Of a stretch of DNA of 64,000 nucleotides, positions 9,318-19,471 are shown piece after piece. Position numbers and translations under genes: made by a program. Numbering within the stretch: position 1 is the first letter of the stretch; each line of letters opens with the position of its first letter. The DNA lies in NCBI GenBank assembly GCA_021808195.1, contig JAKBCE010000010.1, positions 1-64,000 on the forward strand. Direction: 5' to 3'. Source of the stretch: Pseudomonadota bacterium (GTDB taxonomy: Bacteria; Pseudomonadota; Gammaproteobacteria; Steroidobacterales; Steroidobacteraceae). The notes beneath the pieces were generated by a model that did no database searches, had not been told where the DNA came from, and saw only the letters and a program-made list of their open reading frames with translations.

Positions 9318-9855
9318 GGACTTTGGATTCTAATTGCAGCCGGTGCGCCTTCAAGTTCACGACCAGCCCGGTGGCATTGAGCGTCTGGCCCGCCCACAGC
9401 ACTTGCACCGGGTCGCTGGTGCGGACCTGGTCGGCGTGACTGTCAAAGGTCAGAGTATCGGTGTCGATGCGGATGGGGGTATGCGAGCCGTGCAGCGCCG
9501 CGCTGACCTGCACGTGGCCCTCAAGCTGCACCAGATTGGTGCCATGCACGATCGCCCCCCGGTCGGCGGTCGCCGTCCAATGCTCCCCGCTCGGGTCCTG
9601 GAAGCTGAGCCCTACCTGGGCGAGCTGCACGCGGTCCTGGCGGGGGAGCTGACGGATCGAAGCCGCATCGACCGTGTAAAGCGGCAGACCGTTCGCACCC
9701 GTCTCGATCAGCTGTGCATCGCGTGCCGAGTAGCCCTCGCTCGCGTCCGCCCGCTGCACGGTCGTTGATTGCGCCGGACTCTCCTGCCTCGCCAGCAGCA
9801 GTGAGCCGAGGATGACCGCCGCCACGGTCAGGATTGCGAAAATTCGGTAGATCAC
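9292..9855 (-). CDS. lptC: LPS export system protein LptC
   Basis: LptC, about 187 residues, a bitopic inner-membrane protein that receives LPS from LptBFG and passes it to LptA. The N-terminal anchor is IYRIFAILTVAAVILGSLLLA, followed by a single OstA-like periplasmic domain containing VDAASIRQL and LEGHVQVSA. I start it at GTG 9853-9855, whose GTGA overlaps the kdsC stop; the frame is open further upstream (to 9897) but that part would lie inside kdsC. It overlaps lptA by 26 nt at its end. Confidence 0.88.
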   Translation of the reverse strand: MIYRIFAILTVAAVILGSLLLARQESPAQSTTVQRADASEGYSARDAQLIETGANGLPLYTVDAASIRQLPRQDRVQLAQVGLSFQDPSGEHWTATADRGAIVHGTNLVQLEGHVQVSAALHGSHTPIRIDTDTLTFDSHADQVRTSDPVQVLWAGQTLNATGLVVNLKAHRLQLESKVHAIVTPSH

Positions 9856-10349
9856 GCCGGTTCGGCTCCGCGCCGGGCGGCGAGCAGGTGATCGCACACC
9901 TCACGGACCGCGCCCCGACCGCCGGGCTGCGTGGTGACGAAGTGTGCCGCCTGGCGCGCCTCGGCGTGCGCATCCGCCACCGCGAAGGCCAGCCCCGCCA
10001 GCCGCATCAGCGGAATGTCGGGCGTATCATCGCCTACGCAGGCGCACTCGTTGGGCGCGACACCCAGCCGTGCGCAGAGCCGTTTCAAAGCAGCCGCCTT
10101 GTCCTCGACCCCCTGCATGAGGTGGCGTATCCCGAGTTCCCGGCAGCGCAGCCGCGTCATGCTCGAGCGTCGCCCGGAAATCACCGCAACGGTGATCCCC
10201 GCCTGGGCCAGCTGTTTCAGTCCCGCTCCGTCGCGCACGTGGAAAACCTTCAATACCTCGCCACGCGCTCCGTAGAACAGCCGGCCATCCGTGAGGACAC
10301 CGTCGACATCGAGCACCAGCACGCGCACCTGCGCGGCGTGGGGACTCAT
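9852..10349 (-). CDS. kdsC: 3-deoxy-D-manno-octulosonate 8-phosphate phosphatase KdsC
   Basis: KdsC, about 165 residues, a tetrameric HAD phosphatase lacking a cap domain; it removes phosphate from KDO 8-phosphate. HAD motif I is LVLDVDGVLTDG, motif II VISGRRS, motif III the lysine of GVEDKAAAL and motif IV CVGDDTPDIPLM. ATG 10347-10349 (MSPHAAQVRVLVLDVDG) is preferred; a GTG at 10377-10379 is possible. An eight-codon ORF bridges the kdsD stop and this start with ATGA overlaps at both ends. Together with kdsD it supplies KDO for the inner core of LPS. Confidence 0.93.
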   Translation of the reverse strand: MSPHAAQVRVLVLDVDGVLTDGRLFYGARGEVLKVFHVRDGAGLKQLAQAGITVAVISGRRSSMTRLRCRELGIRHLMQGVEDKAAALKRLCARLGVAPNECACVGDDTPDIPLMRLAGLAFAVADAHAEARQAAHFVTTQPGGRGAVREVCDHLLAARRGAEPA

Positions 10350-10372
10350 GGTCGGTGCGCCAGGCCGCTCAT
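10346..10372 (-). other. Eight-codon ORF bridging kdsD and kdsC
   Basis: ATG 10370-10372 overlaps the kdsD stop (ATGA) and reads MSGLAHRP before a TGA that overlaps the kdsC ATG (again ATGA). The arrangement could hand terminating ribosomes from kdsD to kdsC. It may also be chance; no clear ribosome site precedes it apart from the end of kdsD. Confidence 0.3.
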
Positions 10373-11367
10373 ACCACACCGGCGCGAAACAGATCGTGCA
10401 CGTTCAGCGCACCAACCAGGCGCCCCTCGGCATCCGCAACGGGCAGGGCGGTGATGCGGTGCACCTCCATTTGATGGACTGCCTCGGCGGCCAGTTCCCG
10501 CGGTCCGATGCTTCGGCACGGCGAGGTCATCACCTCCTGCATGGTCGCGCTGTGGATATCGATGTGCCGATCGAGTGCACGGCGCAGATCCCCATCGGTG
10601 AAGACCCCACGGATCCGCAGCTCGGCATCGGTGATCACGGTCATGCCCAGGCCCTTGCGCGACATCTCGAGCAGCCCCTCGGCGAGCGGGGCGTCGGGGA
10701 GCACATGCGGCAGCGCAGCCCCGGTACGCATCAGCTGCTCGACACGCAGCAGCAGCTGCCGACCGAGCGTCCCACCGGGATGCGAGCGGGCGAAATCCTG
10801 TTTGGTGAATCCGCGTGCCTCCAGCACGGCCACGGCGAGCGCATCGCCCATCGCCAGTGCCGCGGTCGTGCTCGCGGTCGGGGCCAGGTTGAGCGGGCAG
10901 GCCTCCTCCGGCACGCTGACGTCGAGCAGAACCGTGGCCGAGCGGCCCAGCGTCGAGTCGCGCTTGCCGACCATCGCGATCAATGGCACGGCGAGCCGTG
11001 CCAGGTGCGGCAGCAGCAGCAGTACCTCTGGGGTCTCCCCGGAGTTCGACAGCGCGAGCACCACGTCGCCGCGCGTGATCATGCCGAGATCGCCGTGGCT
11101 GGCCTCCGCAGGATGCAGAAAGAATGCCGGGCTGCCGGTGCTCGCCAGGGTGGCGGCGATCTTGCGCGCCACATGTCCGGACTTGCCGATGCCGGTGACC
11201 ACCACCCGTCCCTGGCACTCCAGACACAGCCGGCAGGCGGCGGCGAAGCGAGCATCGAGTCGCTCGAGCAGCGCCTGCACCGCGCGCGCCTCGATCGACA
11301 GGGCACGCCGGGCGGCTGAAATCAGACCGGGCTCGGAGGCATCGGCAGGGTTGACGGCAGGACTCAT
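10369..11367 (-). CDS. kdsD: Arabinose-5-phosphate isomerase KdsD
   Basis: KdsD, about 332 residues, interconverts ribulose 5-phosphate and arabinose 5-phosphate, the first step to KDO. The SIS domain shows VVVTGIGKSGHVARKIAATL, HPAEASHGDLGMI and ALSNSGETPE; the second half has two CBS domains (from about residue 205, with VITDAELRIRGVFTDGDLRR). ATG 11365-11367 is the likely start; a TTG at 11383-11385 is in frame but lies in the short divergent gap with ibaG. First gene of the minus-strand LPS/rpoN operon. Confidence 0.94.
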   Translation of the reverse strand: MSPAVNPADASEPGLISAARRALSIEARAVQALLERLDARFAAACRLCLECQGRVVVTGIGKSGHVARKIAATLASTGSPAFFLHPAEASHGDLGMITRGDVVLALSNSGETPEVLLLLPHLARLAVPLIAMVGKRDSTLGRSATVLLDVSVPEEACPLNLAPTASTTAALAMGDALAVAVLEARGFTKQDFARSHPGGTLGRQLLLRVEQLMRTGAALPHVLPDAPLAEGLLEMSRKGLGMTVITDAELRIRGVFTDGDLRRALDRHIDIHSATMQEVMTSPCRSIGPRELAAEAVHQMEVHRITALPVADAEGRLVGALNVHDLFRAGVV

Positions 11368-11471
11368 CGGTTGCAATTGTAGCAATTTCGATCCGGCGCT
11401 CCGGGCCGTTCGCCGTCACCGCCGGGGCGCTTTGCGCAGCACGCGGCGTTCCCGTCGATTAAGATGCCGGC

Positions 11472-12966
<1,495 letters not shown>

Positions 12967-13013
12967 CGGTCCGAGACCGCGGCACCGCCGGACGGACAAT
13001 GACCGGGGGGACT

Positions 13014-14027
13014 ATGCGGATAGGAATGGTTGGACTGGGGCGCATGGGCGCCTACATGGTGCGTCGGCTGATCGAGGACGGCCATGAGTGCGTTGCGTAC
13101 GACAAGTCGGTACAGGCGGTGCAGGCCGCCGCGGCGGTCGGCGCGATCGGGGTGAGTTCGCCGGCGGATCTGATCGCGCGGCTGCCCGCCCCGCGAGCGG
13201 TGTGGATCATGGTGCCGGCGGCGGCCGTGGACGCCGTGATTGCTCAGCTGCGCGCGCTGCTCGCCCCGGGCGACATGCTGGTCGACGGGGGCAATTCACA
13301 TTACTCCGACGACATCCGCCGCGCCGATGAATTGCGTGGCGCCGGCATTCACTACCTCGACGTCGGCACCAGCGGCGGGGTGCTCGGGCTCGAGCAGGGG
13401 TACTGCCTGATGGTCGGCGGGGAAAAAGACACGTTCGATCGCCTCGAGCCGATATTCGCCACGCTCTCGCCCGGCGGCAGGATTCCCGCGACCACTGGCG
13501 AGGAACGCACCGCCGCCGATACGGCGCCCATGGGGTACATGTATTGCGGGCCGAGCGGCGCCGGCCACTTCGTCAAGATGGTGCACAACGGCATCGAGTA
13601 TGGCGTGATGGCCGCGTACGCCGAGGGCCTCAGCGTGCTGCAGAGCGCCGATGTCGGATTGCGCGCGAGCGAAGCAGACGCCGAGACCGCGCCGCTTGAG
13701 CATCCGCGCCTCTTCCAGTACCGGCTCGATATCGCGGCGATCACCGAGGTGTGGCGGCACGGCAGCATCATTTCCTCGCGGCTGTTGGATCTGACCGCTC
13801 GGGCGCTGGCCGCCGATCCGGCGCTGGCGAGCTTCAGTGGTCGGGTGTCCGATTCCGGCGAAGGCCGCTGGACGGTGCAGGCTGCGATCGAGATGGGCGT
13901 GCCGGCGCACGTGCTGAGCGCTGCGCTCTACGCTCGCTTTGCCTCACGCGGCAAGGGTGAGTACGCCGACAAGGTGCTGTCGGCGATGCGCCTCGCATTC
14001 GGCGGGCACGGCGAGCGCAAGGGCTGA
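13014..14027 (+). CDS. gnd: 6-phosphogluconate dehydrogenase, decarboxylating, short NAD-type
   Basis: About 337 residues, the short form of 6-phosphogluconate dehydrogenase (common in Gram-positives and many proteobacteria) rather than the 470-residue E. coli form. The Rossmann motif is MVGLGRMG and the second strand ends in YDKS; an acidic residue there favours NAD over NADP. The substrate motif GGNSHYSDD and catalytic KMVHNGIEYG are present. It converts 6-phosphogluconate to ribulose 5-phosphate and CO2. ATG 13014 has a G-rich site before it; ATG 12999 is an alternative. The lactonase gene pgl lies 5 kb away. Confidence 0.9.
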   Translation: MRIGMVGLGRMGAYMVRRLIEDGHECVAYDKSVQAVQAAAAVGAIGVSSPADLIARLPAPRAVWIMVPAAAVDAVIAQLRALLAPGDMLVDGGNSHYSDDIRRADELRGAGIHYLDVGTSGGVLGLEQGYCLMVGGEKDTFDRLEPIFATLSPGGRIPATTGEERTAADTAPMGYMYCGPSGAGHFVKMVHNGIEYGVMAAYAEGLSVLQSADVGLRASEADAETAPLEHPRLFQYRLDIAAITEVWRHGSIISSRLLDLTARALAADPALASFSGRVSDSGEGRWTVQAAIEMGVPAHVLSAALYARFASRGKGEYADKVLSAMRLAFGGHGERKG

Positions 14028-14052
14028 GCCGGGGCGAGCGCTTGGAGCGCCC

Positions 14053-14880
14053 CTAGTGTACTGCGGCCGGCGCGGTGATGTTGCCGATCATGGGCAGCAC
14101 GCCGCGTCCGCCGACGACCTCGGGCAGACGTCCGTTCCACTTGACGATTGCCTGCTGTTCGATCAGTTCGGGCGTCAGTGTCTGCTGCAGCAGCTTTTGC
14201 GCCTGGGACTGCGCTCCCGCCTCGACGATCTTCTGCTGCGCGAGCACCTTCGCCTTCTGCAGCTCGTACTGCGCCTGCAGCGCGCGCTGCTGCGCGACCT
14301 GCTTCTGCTCGATGGCCGCAGCGAACTGCCGGCTGAAGTGAAAATCGGTGATATTGACCGCGTCGACCACCACGCGAAACGGCTCAAGCGCCTGGCGGAT
14401 CTGGCGCTCGATCTGATTGCGCACCTGATCGCGCTCGACAATGAGATCCTGCGCATTGTAATGCGCGGTAACGGCCTTGACGGCGTTGCTGATGGCCGGA
14501 CGGATCACCTTGCTCATCAGCTGCGACTCGCTGCCGATGTGCTGATACACCCACTCGGCATCGGCCGGGAGGATGTGCCAGTTGGTGGCCACGGTGGTCG
14601 AGACGTTCTGCAGATCGAGGCTGGCGGCGGTTTCGGTGGACTGAGAGTTCTGCACCTGTACGTTCATGCGCGCAACGCTCTGCATGAACGGCAGCTTCAG
14701 GTGCAGCCCCGGCTCGAGCACCCCGGGCTGCACGGCGCCGAAGGTCATGAGCACGCCGCGCTCGCCGGGGCCAATCTGCGTGAACGCACCGCTCGCCAGG
14801 AACAGTACCGCGACCCCGGCGAGGCCGAGCAGGAGCAAGCGAAAATTCGGTGGTGGCAGATCCGGTCTGCGCGCGTTCAT
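14053..14880 (-). CDS. Membrane-anchored SPFH (prohibitin/HflC-like) protein
   Basis: A 275-residue SPFH/band-7 protein. One transmembrane segment (about residues 13-33, LLLLGLAGVAVLFLASG) is followed by an SPFH domain starting at IGPGERGVLMTFG and PGLHLKLPFMQSV, then a long coiled coil rich in Gln and Ala (about residues 165-235). Overall build is prohibitin-like: a membrane ring or scaffold protein. There is no hflK, hflX or ftsH beside it, so I do not call it HflC. ATG 14878-14880 overlaps the stop of the upstream gene (ATGA), so the two are coupled. Third gene of an SPFH triad; function unknown. Confidence 0.82.
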   Translation of the reverse strand: MNARRPDLPPPNFRLLLLGLAGVAVLFLASGAFTQIGPGERGVLMTFGAVQPGVLEPGLHLKLPFMQSVARMNVQVQNSQSTETAASLDLQNVSTTVATNWHILPADAEWVYQHIGSESQLMSKVIRPAISNAVKAVTAHYNAQDLIVERDQVRNQIERQIRQALEPFRVVVDAVNITDFHFSRQFAAAIEQKQVAQQRALQAQYELQKAKVLAQQKIVEAGAQSQAQKLLQQTLTPELIEQQAIVKWNGRLPEVVGGRGVLPMIGNITAPAAVH

Positions 14881-15440
14881 TGCAGCACCGAGAGCGTCTG
14901 CTCGCGCCGCTGCCAGAGTCCGCCGATGTTGCCAGTGGCGAGCAGGCGCGGCAGCGCGCCGGCCGCCTCCGCGCCGTCCTGTAGGGAGAGCACCGCATCG
15001 CGCAGGCTCACCACGGCGAGCACCAGCTCGCTGTCGAGGGCCACGAGCTGCTCGAGCGTGGCCCGTTCGTTGCGATGCCGCTGGTGGATGCGGTCCATCT
15101 CTGGCACCGCTGCATTGCGGATGGCCGTCTCGAGCGCCTCGATCTGTTGCGTGGCGCGCTGCAGTGCCTGCGCGGCACCGACTGCGGCGGCATCCGGATA
15201 GGGGTGCTCGCGGGTCGGTGCGGGCAGATGCTCGCGCCGGAACGCCGCGTCGAGCCGGGCGGCGTGCGCGCGGCATTCGCCGAGCAGCTCGCTCAGCTTG
15301 GCGCGGATCAGCAGATCATCGGCGCGCAGCTGGTTCTCGCGCCGATAGAAGTTGTAGCCCCAGCCATAAAACAGGTTGGACAGGACCTGCTTGAGCGGAC
15401 CTGCGGCATCGATGGGGTTGGCGGTGGTTTTCAGTTCCAT
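14877..15440 (-). CDS. Uncharacterised helical protein between two SPFH genes
   Basis: I do not recognise this 187-residue protein. It is predicted almost entirely helical from composition (Ala, Arg, Gln, Glu, Leu rich), with an aromatic patch near the N-terminus (NLFYGWGYNFYRREN, about residues 22-36) that could touch a membrane, and a likely coiled coil at residues 90-165. No signal peptide, no transmembrane segment and no metal motif are seen. It lies 47 nt after the first SPFH gene and overlaps the second by ATGA, so it is probably a dedicated partner of the SPFH proteins. Confidence 0.7.
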   Translation of the reverse strand: MELKTTANPIDAAGPLKQVLSNLFYGWGYNFYRRENQLRADDLLIRAKLSELLGECRAHAARLDAAFRREHLPAPTREHPYPDAAAVGAAQALQRATQQIEALETAIRNAAVPEMDRIHQRHRNERATLEQLVALDSELVLAVVSLRDAVLSLQDGAEAAGALPRLLATGNIGGLWQRREQTLSVLQ

Positions 15441-15487
15441 GTGCGACTCCGCCGGGCGCGCCGCGAGTGCGGCGTGCCCGGTGCAGA

Positions 15488-16342
15488 TCAGGTGCCGGAC
15501 TTCGCCCCGCCGCCGTTCGGCTGCAGCACGGTGCCCACCGGGAACGTGCCAAGGGTGGCCCCGCCGATCACGAACGGCTGGCCGACCGCGGCGTTCGGTG
15601 CCGAGACCAGGCCCTTCTCGGCCATCTTCAGCGCGACGTAGTAGCGCACGGCATCCAGTTCGGACAGTCCGAAGGCGCGCAACGAGATCAGCTCGCGCAT
15701 GCGCTCGTCCTTGGGCAGGATCAGCACCTTCGCATCGTTCAGCGTGACGCCATAGACCCCGAGGAAGTCCGCCAGGTGCGTCTTGACGAGCTCGACGATC
15801 TCGTGGATGTGCTCGTTGATCTTCTCCATCGGCGTGACCTGCACGATCTGGTTGATCGCCTGCTCGACCACGGGCCCGGCGTAGCTCGCGACCTCATCGG
15901 TGGAGATGAAGTGCTTCGCGAACGGCATGTGCGTCACGAGTTTCAGCGCACCCTCTTTGGTGTCGACGTGCACGTAGTACTCGACCTGATACTGCATCTC
16001 CGCCATCTCGGCGGACGTGGCGAGCCCGGCGTTGCGCACCAGCAGCTTCGCCCGATTGACGTAGAGCACCTCGTACTGCCAGGGCGACTGACCGCCGAAG
16101 AATCCCGATACGAAACTGCCGAGCAGCGGCTTGTCAGGCGTCTGGATCGGATACTGGCCGGTGTCGTACACGCCGAGCACCGCGCCGCGCGACTTCAGCA
16201 CCGCGAAATGATTGGCCTCGACGGTGAGCAGACTACCGGAAACCAGGCTCTGATCGGGGTAATGAAAGGCCAGAACGTTCGGCCCCATCACGTCCGTGCC
16301 GTCCGGGTTCAGCGTCGAAACGACCTGTCGGGTCAATGCCAT
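15488..16342 (-). CDS. SPFH-domain protein, YdjI / virion-core-like type
   Basis: A 284-residue SPFH-domain protein without transmembrane segment or signal peptide. The order of motifs (SLLTVEANHFAVLKSRG, then GGQSPWQYEVLYVNRAKL) is that of the soluble SPFH branch represented by Bacillus YdjI, which in that organism works with the phage-shock protein PspA. The C-terminal zinc ribbon seen in some relatives is missing; the tail is a short Gly-rich NGGGAKSGT. ATG 16340-16342 has a good AAGGAG site. First gene of the triad 16342-14053. Role inferred only: membrane scaffold or stress sensing. Confidence 0.8.
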   Translation of the reverse strand: MALTRQVVSTLNPDGTDVMGPNVLAFHYPDQSLVSGSLLTVEANHFAVLKSRGAVLGVYDTGQYPIQTPDKPLLGSFVSGFFGGQSPWQYEVLYVNRAKLLVRNAGLATSAEMAEMQYQVEYYVHVDTKEGALKLVTHMPFAKHFISTDEVASYAGPVVEQAINQIVQVTPMEKINEHIHEIVELVKTHLADFLGVYGVTLNDAKVLILPKDERMRELISLRAFGLSELDAVRYYVALKMAEKGLVSAPNAAVGQPFVIGGATLGTFPVGTVLQPNGGGAKSGT

Positions 16343-16750
16343 CGTCCGTCTCCTTATCTCGGGTGGGCGCGGGCGCTGCTCGGTCCGGGAGTTCCGACCG
16401 TCTGCCGCGCAGTGTGCGAAGTCTCATTCCGTGCGTGCGCTCGACGCGTGAGCCGCTGAACGGCACCGCGGCGCATTCTAATCCATCGACCGCTCCGCGT
16501 GCGGCTCGGGCCGCCCGGCACCGCCCGATCGGCGCGGCGCGCGGCCGCCGAGCCACCGGGGTTGAACTGAGCACAGGCTACGCACGTCTGAGCAAGACTG
16601 GCGCTGTGCTCGGCCTGCCGGGCCGGGGTACGCGCAGTGGCGCCGGCAGGTAAGATAGCGGCTACATCCCGGGTGCGCCCCGGGTCGCGAGTGGCGTTTG
16701 CGGACCGGCGCCCGCGCGACTGACGCCGATAGGGATCCGAGGGTAATGAG
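16343..16750 (+). other. Divergent intergenic region, SPFH operon / M16 protease
   Basis: 408 nt between divergent genes with no supported gene. It should hold promoters for both. A CCCGGG-TGCG-CCCCGGG hairpin lies near 16666-16683 on the M16 side. TAAGAT at 16651 is a possible -10 for the protease gene, without a convincing -35. I see no further structure. Confidence 0.4.
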
Positions 16751-19423
16751 GTGATGGACATGAAGTGGGGATTGAAGATGCGTTGGGTGCTGCTCGCGGC
16801 CGTACTGGCCGCCGGGCCGGCGCTCGCAGGGGTAGCCACCTCGGTCACCCGGGTCACCCTCGGCAATGGGCTGCGGGTGGTGATCGTGCGCGATCCGCTC
16901 GCACCGGTGGTCTCGGTACAGACGAACTACCTGGTCGGGTCGGATGAGGCGCCGCCGGGTTTCCCGGGCATGGCGCATGCCACCGAGCACATGATGTTCC
17001 GCGGCAGCCCGGGTCTGACCGCCAATCAGCTGGCCGCCGTGACGGCGAACATGGGCGGGGCATTCGATGCCGAGACCGCCAACAGCGTCACGAAGTATTT
17101 CTTCGTCGTGCCGGCGCAGGATCTCGACGTGGCGCTGCACATCGCCTCGATCCGCATGCGCGCGGTGGACATGGCGCCGAAGCAATGGGCGCTCGAGCGC
17201 GGCGCGATCGAGCAGGAAGTCGCGCGCGATCTGTCCAGCCCGAGCTTCAAGTTCTATACCGAATTGGTCGCGCACCTGTTTGCCGGTACGCCCTATGCGC
17301 ACACGCCGCTCGGCACCCGGCCGTCATTCAACGCCACCACGGCCGGAATGCTCAAGCGCTTTCACGACACCTGGTACGCGCCCAATAACGCCATCCTGGT
17401 GATCGCCGGGGACGTCGATCCGACCAAGACGCTGGCCGAGGTGAAGCGGCTGTTCGGCGGCATTGCGCGGCGCACGCTGCCGAGGCGGCCGGCGTACCAT
17501 TTCCGCCCGGTGAGCGCAGAGACGCTGCGCTTGCCCACCGACAGCCCCTACGGGTCGGTGTACATCGTCTACCGCATGCCGGGCACGCGCAGCCGGCACT
17601 ACGCCACCGCGCTGGTGCTTGCCGATGCCCTCGCCTCCAAGCGTGCTGCGCTGTTCGGGATGGGCATGGACGGTCGCGCGCTCTATGGCACGTTCTTCGC
17701 TCAATCGCTGCCGCGTGCCGGACTCGGGGCGGCGGTCGGAATTTTCCCGCGCGATAGCGCGCCGGCGCCGCTGGTCAAGCGCATGCAGGCCATTCTGGCC
17801 GACGCGGCCCGCCACGGGGTCGATCCGGCGCTGGTGCAGGCGGCGAAGCGCCAGGCGATCGCGCATCTGGAGTTCGCCAAGAACTCCGTCAACGGTCTGG
17901 CGGATGCCTGGTCCGAGGCGCTGACGGTCGACGGGCTGTCCTCGCCCGAGTCGATGAAAGCCTCGATCGAGGCCGTGACGCCCGCCGAGGTCAATGCGTT
18001 GGCGCGGCAGGTGTTCGATCCGGCCCATGCCTTTACCGCCATCCTCACCCCGCAGAGTTCGGGTCAGCCGGTGACGAGCAAGGGCTTCGGGGGACCGGAG
18101 AGCTTCGCGGCCAACCCGACCCATGCGGTGAAGTTGCCCGCGTGGGCTGTGCGTGCATTCGCTCGCCTGCCCGAGCCGCGCTCGCAGCTGCAGCCGGTCG
18201 AGTACACGCTGCCGAATGGACTGAAGCTGGTGGTGCAGCCGGAGTCGGTGAGTGACACCGTGCAGGTGCTCGGTCTGGTGCGGACCAACTCGGACCTCGA
18301 GTCTCCACGGGGGGAGAAAGGCGTCAGCGACGTGCTGGACGCCATGTTCCAGTTCGGCTCGACCCATCTGAACCGGCTGCAGTTCCAGGCGGCCCTCGAT
18401 GCGATCACCGCGCACGAGAGTGCCGGACCGCAGTTCTCGCTGGAGGTTCCGGCGAAGTACTTCGCGCGCGGCATGGCGCTGCTGGCGGACAACGAGCTGC
18501 ACCCGGCGCTGACGCCCCAGGCGTTCACGTTCATGCAGCGCCAGCAGGCCGGTAACTGGCGCGGGGAGATCCATTCGCCCGGATTCCTCAACGACATCGG
18601 CCTGCAGCGACTGCTGGTGCCGGCGGGCGATCCGTCGCTGCGCTACCCGACGCCGCACAGCATCATGGCGCTGAGTCTCGCTCGGGTGAAGGCCTATTAC
18701 GCGCAGGCGTACCGGCCCGACATGACGACGATCGTCGTGGTCGGCAAGGTCGATCCCGCCGAGGCGATGTGGGTCGTGGCGAAGACCTTCGGCGGCTGGC
18801 TCGCCACCGGGCCGAAGCCCGCGGTCGAGTACGGCACGGTGCCGCTCAACAAGCCCGGTAGCCTGCACACGCCGGATCGCAGCGCGGTGCAGGACAGCGT
18901 GCAGCTCGCGCAGATGGTTCCTGCTACGCGCGACAGCCCGCTGCGCTATGCGCTGCGGCTTGGCAACCAGGTTCTCGGGGGCGGTTTCTATGCCTCGTGG
19001 CTCTATCACGATCTGCGCGAGAAGAGCGGGCTGGTGTATTACGTCGGCACGCACTTTTCGCTCGACAAGCACCGTGGTGAGTACACGGTGAGCTACGGCT
19101 GCGACCCCGACCACGTGCTGGCCGCGCGCACCCTAGTGCTGAAGGATCTGAAGCGATTGCAGTACGGCATGCTGTCGGCGGCCGATCTCGATCGGGCCAA
19201 GGGCATCCTGTTGCGCGGCATCCCCTTGAGCGAGTCGAGCTTCGATGCCATCGGTGCGCAGCTGCTCACCTATGCCTCGCGTGGCGAGCCGCTCGATGAG
19301 AACGTGATCGCGGGTCGCCACTATCGGGCGCTCAGCGCCGCGCAGGTCCAGCAGGCTTTCCGTAAGGTCATTCGGCTGAACGGCTTTGCGATGGCCGTGA
19401 AGGGGCCGGTGCCCACCCGCTGA
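16751..19423 (+). CDS. Periplasmic M16 (pitrilysin-like) zinc metalloprotease, two-domain
   Basis: An 890-residue M16 peptidase. A signal peptide (WVLLAAVLAAGPALA) ends near residue 27. The first M16 domain has the inverted zinc motif HATEH (His76, Glu79, His80) and the third ligand is expected in the GAIEQEV segment near residues 154-156. The second homologous domain (from about residue 488, YTLPNGLKLVVQPE) lacks HxxEH and is the structural half of the clam shell. Such periplasmic proteases degrade peptides and small proteins. Start is GTG 16751 or ATG 16754. It converges on pgl across a strong hairpin and is not in an operon. Confidence 0.9.
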   Translation: MMDMKWGLKMRWVLLAAVLAAGPALAGVATSVTRVTLGNGLRVVIVRDPLAPVVSVQTNYLVGSDEAPPGFPGMAHATEHMMFRGSPGLTANQLAAVTANMGGAFDAETANSVTKYFFVVPAQDLDVALHIASIRMRAVDMAPKQWALERGAIEQEVARDLSSPSFKFYTELVAHLFAGTPYAHTPLGTRPSFNATTAGMLKRFHDTWYAPNNAILVIAGDVDPTKTLAEVKRLFGGIARRTLPRRPAYHFRPVSAETLRLPTDSPYGSVYIVYRMPGTRSRHYATALVLADALASKRAALFGMGMDGRALYGTFFAQSLPRAGLGAAVGIFPRDSAPAPLVKRMQAILADAARHGVDPALVQAAKRQAIAHLEFAKNSVNGLADAWSEALTVDGLSSPESMKASIEAVTPAEVNALARQVFDPAHAFTAILTPQSSGQPVTSKGFGGPESFAANPTHAVKLPAWAVRAFARLPEPRSQLQPVEYTLPNGLKLVVQPESVSDTVQVLGLVRTNSDLESPRGEKGVSDVLDAMFQFGSTHLNRLQFQAALDAITAHESAGPQFSLEVPAKYFARGMALLADNELHPALTPQAFTFMQRQQAGNWRGEIHSPGFLNDIGLQRLLVPAGDPSLRYPTPHSIMALSLARVKAYYAQAYRPDMTTIVVVGKVDPAEAMWVVAKTFGGWLATGPKPAVEYGTVPLNKPGSLHTPDRSAVQDSVQLAQMVPATRDSPLRYALRLGNQVLGGGFYASWLYHDLREKSGLVYYVGTHFSLDKHRGEYTVSYGCDPDHVLAARTLVLKDLKRLQYGMLSAADLDRAKGILLRGIPLSESSFDAIGAQLLTYASRGEPLDENVIAGRHYRALSAAQVQQAFRKVIRLNGFAMAVKGPVPTR

Positions 19424-19429
19424 ACGGCG

Positions 19430-19463
19430 GCGCGAGCGCAGCCCGATGGGGCAGCGCTCGCGC
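19430..19463. terminator. Hairpin between convergent M16 protease and pgl genes
   Basis: A perfect 10-bp stem GCGCGAGCGC / GCGCTCGCGC with a 14-nt loop, extended by a bulged GGCG/CGCC. It lies in the 48-nt convergent gap and could end transcription from both sides. No U tract follows on either strand. Confidence 0.6.
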
Positions 19464-19471
19464 CCGCCGGC

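Noticed and set aside
14031..14053. Short GGGGCG...CGCCCC stem between gnd and the SPFH module
   Set aside because: Only 6 bp, and it enters the stop codon of the SPFH gene; too weak to list as a terminator.
14053..14880. Calling the membrane SPFH gene hflC
   Set aside because: No hflK, hflX, hfq or ftsH adjoins it, and its partners are a YdjI-like SPFH protein and an unknown helical protein.
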